9,730 nucleotides of DNA from Planctomycetota bacterium (GTDB lineage: Bacteria; Planctomycetota; Phycisphaerae; UBA1845), in the NCBI GenBank assembly GCA_024277835.1, contig JAJRUK010000303.1, positions 1 through 9,730 on the forward strand, given 5' to 3'. Position 1 is the stretch's first letter. Every line of letters begins with the position of its first letter. This document shows positions 5,715-9,730 of this stretch, in pieces. Position numbers and translations under genes: made by a program. Below the pieces are notes generated by a model. It did not search any database, was not told the origin of the DNA, and saw only the letters and a list, made by a program, of their open reading frames with translations.

Positions 5715-8700
5715 ATGAATGGGAACTCGGGAAAGCACGCAATGGGCCAAGCCGACAAGCAAACCGATATCCTCGCCGATGTGGATGCGTCCATCGAAGC
5801 ATTCGCCGCCGGTATCACGACGTTCCAGCAGAAGTTCGCCGAGTGGGGCAATGGCGTTGAAGCGCAAATCAACCAAAAGTGCAGCGAGCTTGAAACGCAG
5901 TGGGCCAAGAAAGAAGAACAGATAAACGCGCAGGCTGGCGATCTGCGCACCCAGAAAGATCAGATCGAAGACGCTCGCAAGCAGCTTGAAGCGCAGCGCG
6001 AGCAAGTTGAAAAACGATCCGCAAGCACAACCGCCGAAGAGTCCGGACTTGCTCAACGTCAGAAACAGCTTGATGAAGCGCTGGCGGACCTTGAAACTCG
6101 GCAGAAAGACTGCAAAAAAAGAGAGGCTGACCTTGAGCGATTGCATCAAGAGGTCCAGAAGCAGCGCTCCGCAGCAGAAGACGGCAAGCACGAGGCCGCC
6201 TCGCTCCAATCTCAGGTCAGTGAGCGAGAAAAGCACCTCAAGACCCTTGAGAAAGATCTAGCCGCGGCGCGAAAGAAAATCGAGTCGCAACAGAAAGAAG
6301 CGGAGAACGCGCGCAACGCGGTCGCGGCGGACCAGGCTGCAATTGCTCAACAGAAGGAAGCTCTCGCTAAGCAACTTGAAACACGACAGGAGCTTCTCAG
6401 CCAGCGAGAAAGCGATCTTACCAAAAGCCAAAAACAGCTCGCCGACGCAAAGGGCGGCCTAGACAAGCAGTCCAAGGAGTTAAAAGCAAGCGAAACGCGC
6501 CTTCAGAAGCTCCAGGAAGATTTGCAAGTTCGCTCCGCCGAACTCGCCGCGCAGGCAGACGCAGCCGCCAAGAGCAAGGCGACGCTGACCGAGCAAGAAA
6601 GCAATCTCGCCAAACGCGAAAAGGAAATCAACGACGCCAAGAGCGAGCTGGAAGCCTCTAGGAAACGTATCGAGACGAAGCTTGCCGACGCCGAGAAAGA
6701 CGCGAACCAGTTTGCAAATGCGGACGCTCGAATCGCGGAACAGCGCTCCAGGATCAAGGCAGATCAAGACGCCATCAAGCAAAGCGTCGCAGAACTGGAC
6801 GCCGAGCGCCAGAAGCTCGACAGCGATCGCACGGAGCACCAAGCTCGCGTAGAAACACTCCGCACCAGGGAATCCCAGGTTCAGGAGAAGGAAAAAAACC
6901 TGGCAGATCGCCTCGTCGAGTGTGAAAAACACGAAAAGGAAATCAAGCAGGCGAAGATCGAGTTGATCGGAGCGCGAAAGCAGCTTGAGGCAAAGATCAA
7001 GAACAGCGAAAAACGCGAGACCGAGCAAGTACAAGCCCGAAAGCGAATCGAGGAACAAGCGTCCAAAATCAAGGCGGATCAAGATGCGATCCAGCAGAAC
7101 TTCGCCGAGCTAGACACGCAACGCAAGAAGCTCGACGGCGATCGCGCAGAGATTGACGCGTTCAAGAAGACACTCAATGCCAAGGAATCTCAGCTTACAG
7201 AAAAACAGAATAACCTTGCGAGCCGCTTCGCCGAGTGCGAAAAGCGGGAGAACGCGGTCGGCGAGCAGCAAACTCAACTCAGCGCCAAGACCCAGGCGGT
7301 CGAGTCAAAAGAAAATGCCGCCCGCGAGCTTCAAGAGCAGGCAACCGCCCGGGACCAGCAGACCAGTCGCAAACTCGCCGAGTTAGACAACCGAGAAAAA
7401 GCCTTGCGGGACACCGAGGTCAAGCTTGAGAATCGCGCTCGAGCGATCAACGAAACCGAAGCCAAACTCAAAACGGAACAAGCAAGTACCGACGCCGCGC
7501 GCGCCCAGATTTCGACGGATCGAAAAACATTCGACAATGAGCTTTCCCAGCGTCAACGCGCGATGCAAGACGCGGAAGACAAGGTTGCCGCTCAGTCACG
7601 CGAGATGTCGCAGCGCGAAGCCGACGCAATGAAGCGCGATAACGCTCTCAAAGAGCAAGCGACGAAACTCAAGGCCCAGGAAGACGCACTCACCCAGCGT
7701 GAGCGCGAGCTGACGCAACAGCGTCAAAACCTCGAAGCGTCGCTATCCGGCGTTGAGTCCAGCAAGAAAACACTCGACAAAGCGCGAGAAATATCCGACG
7801 CCATCAGCAAGGAGCGCGAACAAGCGCTCCTCGCCGCGCAGCAAGAGCTGCTAGCAATGCGCAAAAGTCTGGAAGAAGCGCACACGGGGCACGATGAGCT
7901 GAAAAAGGAAATCCAAAGTGCGAAGGCAGTCGCCCAGGAACGACAGAGAGAACTTCAAGAAGCCCGGCGGACTGCAGAAGACGCTAACGCAGAGCTAATC
8001 GCCGTCCGGCAAGATGGCGGCCAGCAAGTCCTGCTCCAGGTCGAGCAGGCCAAGGCGTCGGGCAAAAAAGAGCTGGAAAAAATAATCGCCGACGCAAACG
8101 CTCGTCTCGTCGAAGCACAACGTCAGGCCAAACAGCAACTCGAAGTCGCCAAGAGCGAAGCGGAAGCAACCACCGCCTCACTTCGGCAGGAGTACACTCA
8201 GCGCGTTGATACTCTGGAGAAAAAGCTCGCGCAAAACGCCGGGACCAACCAGGCTGAGCAACTCGAGTTAAAGAGTCGCGCCTCCGAGTTGGACGATCGA
8301 GAACTAAACCTGCTCCAGCGAGCAGAAGAACTGGACTCCACCGAAGCTCACGCGAAATCCGCCGCTCACTTGATCGCCACGCGCCACCAAAATCACGCGG
8401 CGATTGCATCGTTTTGGCAGTCGTTCGTCCTTCCTGTGTCGCCTTTGGAACCGATCAGCAAATCGGATTCGCCGTCTCTCGCCCAAACAGCGAAACCCGA
8501 ACCGCCAGTGGAGAATCTCGCGACCGACGAAGACAGCGATGAAATCGTCGATCAAGGTGCGGCCATGAAGCAGGCTCTCGCAGCAGCACGCGCCGAAGTC
8601 GCCGAAGCGTCGCACGAACAACCTCGAGAGAAAAAGAAAAAGACTTCCTCAGCCAAGAGAAAACCACTCCTGAAATCTGAACCGACTGCACCGCTGAAGT

Positions 8701-8936
8701 TTACGAAGGACATGATCACGTCTAAGGGCAAGAGCAAGAAGGTCGCCAAGAAGACCGATGAAAAAAGCTCGTCAGTGTTGCACGGCATGGATGAGGAAGC
8801 CGCAACAAGGTTCCGTACCCTGCAGCGACTTCATCCCGACAAGTCTGAAGCCCAGCTTCTGGCGATGCTCAAGACCAAAGGCAAGGCGGCGACCGAAACG
8901 CCGCAAAAGAAACGCTGGTTCGCCAGCAACGCTTAG
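5715..8936 (+). CDS. Giant coiled-coil protein with internal duplication and Lys-rich C-terminal tail
   Basis: This 1073-residue protein is transcribed away from the four-gene operon. Residues 1-35 are a short acidic/Ala-rich N terminus. About 36-885 are almost unbroken charged heptad sequence (Glu, Lys, Gln, Ala, Arg, Leu) with very few aromatic or Pro residues, predicting a coiled-coil rod. Residues 316-420 and 421-525 are tandem copies of one 105-residue unit, about half identical. From about 900 the character changes: a Pro-rich stretch (FVLPVSPLEPI), an acidic segment (ATDEDSDEIVDQG), a Lys-rich segment (REKKKKTSSAKRKPLLK), then a short helical segment (about 1025-1055, DEEAATRFRTLQRLHPDKSE with QLLAMLK) and a basic end (QKKRWF). 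It has no Walker motif, so it is not an SMC/Rad50 ATPase, and no signal peptide or membrane span is seen. Role unknown; a scaffold, filament or effector of the GTPase system is inferred from position. Confidence 0.88.
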   Translation: MNGNSGKHAMGQADKQTDILADVDASIEAFAAGITTFQQKFAEWGNGVEAQINQKCSELETQWAKKEEQINAQAGDLRTQKDQIEDARKQLEAQREQVEKRSASTTAEESGLAQRQKQLDEALADLETRQKDCKKREADLERLHQEVQKQRSAAEDGKHEAASLQSQVSEREKHLKTLEKDLAAARKKIESQQKEAENARNAVAADQAAIAQQKEALAKQLETRQELLSQRESDLTKSQKQLADAKGGLDKQSKELKASETRLQKLQEDLQVRSAELAAQADAAAKSKATLTEQESNLAKREKEINDAKSELEASRKRIETKLADAEKDANQFANADARIAEQRSRIKADQDAIKQSVAELDAERQKLDSDRTEHQARVETLRTRESQVQEKEKNLADRLVECEKHEKEIKQAKIELIGARKQLEAKIKNSEKRETEQVQARKRIEEQASKIKADQDAIQQNFAELDTQRKKLDGDRAEIDAFKKTLNAKESQLTEKQNNLASRFAECEKRENAVGEQQTQLSAKTQAVESKENAARELQEQATARDQQTSRKLAELDNREKALRDTEVKLENRARAINETEAKLKTEQASTDAARAQISTDRKTFDNELSQRQRAMQDAEDKVAAQSREMSQREADAMKRDNALKEQATKLKAQEDALTQRERELTQQRQNLEASLSGVESSKKTLDKAREISDAISKEREQALLAAQQELLAMRKSLEEAHTGHDELKKEIQSAKAVAQERQRELQEARRTAEDANAELIAVRQDGGQQVLLQVEQAKASGKKELEKIIADANARLVEAQRQAKQQLEVAKSEAEATTASLRQEYTQRVDTLEKKLAQNAGTNQAEQLELKSRASELDDRELNLLQRAEELDSTEAHAKSAAHLIATRHQNHAAIASFWQSFVLPVSPLEPISKSDSPSLAQTAKPEPPVENLATDEDSDEIVDQGAAMKQALAAARAEVAEASHEQPREKKKKTSSAKRKPLLKSEPTAPLKFTKDMITSKGKSKKVAKKTDEKSSSVLHGMDEEAATRFRTLQRLHPDKSEAQLLAMLKTKGKAATETPQKKRWFASNA
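6660..7289 (+). repeat. Tandem 315-bp (105-residue) duplication within the coiled-coil gene
   Basis: Copy 1 is 6660-6974 and copy 2 is 6975-7289, in the same frame. Both begin RK(R/Q)(I/L)E and contain IKADQDAI, AELD, KLD(S/G)DR, ESQ, NLA and ECEK at matching positions. By hand alignment about 50 of 105 residues are identical without gaps. 105 is 15 heptads, so the duplication keeps the coiled-coil phase. Confidence 0.8.
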
Positions 8937-8961
8937 GACCGCCCAACGAAATCACGAGCGA

Positions 8962-9582
8962 TTACGGCAACGTCCGAAGCAACGCACGCACCGGACTCGC
9001 ATCAAATCCCGCCAGCTTCAGCGGCAGGGCGATCAGTTCATACGCGCCGTTTGGCACTACGCGCAACACCAACCCCTCCAGAATCCCCATCCCATTCGCA
9101 AGGAACCGCTGATGCGCCGGTAGATCCTTCGATGAAAACAGATCGACACTTGGCGTATCGATCCCGACCAGTGCAACCCCGCTTGCATGAAGGTGATCCA
9201 CAAGCGCCGGCGCAAGCCCCGCAAAGTCTTCATTGAACACGGTCGGGTCCGGATACGTCCCCGTCGCAATCAATAGCCTCGGGACACCCTTGACCTCGCC
9301 GACCATTTCGACCGTCACTCGCTCCCCGCGAGCAACATCCACATGCACAACCCGGCACGCCCCGATGTATCTATTGAGATCAACTCCCTCGATCGACGTA
9401 GCTTTCGCACCATAGTGGCTCGGCGCATCCGCATGCGCTCCAAGGTGTACCGTCGCATGCAACGTAGACAGCGTCAGATTGTCCCCTCGACCCATATCGC
9501 ACAGAACCTCCCGCGACACCGGCGTATCCCCAGGCCAAACCTTCATCGACTCGCTGATTGTCGGAGAAATATCGTAAATCAT
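8962..9582 (-). CDS. kynB: Kynurenine formamidase (cyclase-family metallohydrolase)
   Basis: This 206-residue protein is probably a cytosolic arylformamidase that hydrolyses N-formyl-kynurenine to kynurenine and formate in tryptophan breakdown. The metal-binding signature is complete: HLGAHADAPSHYG at 46-58 supplies His46, His50, Asp52 and His56, with His157 and Glu169 downstream. Other bacterial KynB landmarks are the opening YDISPTI, VWPGDTPV (15-22), GACRVVHVDV (74-83), VGIDTPSVD (139-147), GMGILEGLVL (164-173) and YELIALPL with DASPVRA near the end. Length matches the family. The ATG at 9582 has GAGG ten nt upstream. The gene converges with the large coiled-coil gene (25-bp gap). The tryptophan dioxygenase and kynureninase expected in the pathway are not in the window, so a related cyclase-family amidohydrolase remains possible. 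Confidence 0.9.
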   Translation of the reverse strand: MIYDISPTISESMKVWPGDTPVSREVLCDMGRGDNLTLSTLHATVHLGAHADAPSHYGAKATSIEGVDLNRYIGACRVVHVDVARGERVTVEMVGEVKGVPRLLIATGTYPDPTVFNEDFAGLAPALVDHLHASGVALVGIDTPSVDLFSSKDLPAHQRFLANGMGILEGLVLRVVPNGAYELIALPLKLAGFDASPVRALLRTLP

Positions 9583-9600
9583 TTCGTCAAAACCTCAGCA

Positions 9601-9712
9601 GGCTGTTGAAAAAGTGTGGCACCGGTTTGCAACCGGTGCATTACCCCCCAGTTTCAGTACCTCGCACCGGTTACAAACCGGTGCCACATAGAAAAACGCC
9701 TGTCTTCAACAG
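9601..9712. repeat. Nested inverted repeat (REP/MITE-like element)
   Basis: Two 25-base arms, 9615-9639 and 9664-9688, are reverse complements with one mismatch and enclose a 24-base centre. Each arm contains its own hairpin: GCACCGGTT, a three-base loop, AACCGGTGC at 9619-9639, with a matching one in the right arm. An outer pair, CTGTTGAA at 9603-9610 and TTCAACAG at 9705-9712, frames the whole. There is no coding capacity. The layout suits a dispersed REP-type palindrome or a small non-autonomous transposable element, located just upstream of kynB. It may fold into a cruciform or an RNA stem. It is not a CRISPR, since the arms are inverted and only two in number. Confidence 0.8.
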
Positions 9713-9730
9713 GTACACAGCCACGCACCA

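Noticed and set aside
5700..7082. Antisense open frames (about 178 and 200 residues) that look Leu/Phe-rich and membrane-like
   Set aside because: They are complements of the Glu/Lys/Gln-rich coiled-coil codons; the hydrophobicity is a by-product, and the sense frame shows clear protein character throughout.
5715..8936. SMC/Rad50-type ATPase
   Set aside because: The long coiled coil suggests it, but there is no Walker A at the N terminus and no signature/Walker B segment at the C terminus.
9615..9688. CRISPR array
   Set aside because: Only two units, in inverted orientation, with internal hairpins and no cas genes; it is an inverted repeat.

Overview
The window (about 57% GC by eye) looks like a chromosomal segment of a planctomycete or related bacterium. 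The phylum is an inference. It rests on a futalosine-pathway menaquinone gene, frequent GTG starts, a GTPase/GAP1/sulfatase-modifying-factor-like gene set of a kind reported from developmentally complex bacteria, and a nested palindromic intergenic repeat built on an ACCGGT core, which resembles repeats I associate with planctomycete genomes. No rRNA, tRNA, integrase, transposase, CRISPR array or reverse transcriptase is visible.

Left flank (1-996, + strand): the 3' three quarters or more of mqnD (1,4-dihydroxy-6-naphthoate synthase), then a 68-residue protein ending in a SEC-C zinc-binding motif. Right flank (8962-9730): kynB-type kynurenine formamidase on the - strand, followed by a nested inverted repeat at 9601-9712. 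These flanks look like ordinary metabolic chromosome.

Centre (1032-8936): a five-gene accessory locus. Four genes run leftward as a probable operon, in transcription order: a coiled-coil protein with a Pro/Glu-rich linker and a basic tail; a protein with a formylglycine-generating-enzyme/SUMF1-like fold that lacks the catalytic copper-binding cysteine pair; a GTPase with an N-terminal four-cysteine zinc ribbon; and a large protein whose N terminus resembles the GAP1-N (GTPase-associated protein 1) family. Intergenic gaps shrink along the operon (55, 21 and 11 nt), which suggests cotranscription. Diverging from it across about 440 bp is a 1073-residue protein that is almost entirely coiled coil, contains a 105-residue internal duplication, and ends in a Lys-rich tail and a small helical segment.

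Interpretation: GTPases with GAP1 partners and FGE/SUMF1-like domains belong to the NTP-dependent biological-conflict and signalling systems predicted by comparative genomics. Here they occur with two long coiled-coil proteins that resemble each other in architecture and face each other across a shared regulatory region containing three similar palindromes. A working model is a GTP-switched complex in which the FGS-like protein senses a ligand or protein, the GTPase/GAP1 pair acts as the switch, and the coiled coils form the scaffold or effector. No toxin, nuclease or pore domain is recognisable, so a structural or cytoskeletal role is equally possible. This is the part of the window most likely to be an undescribed system.
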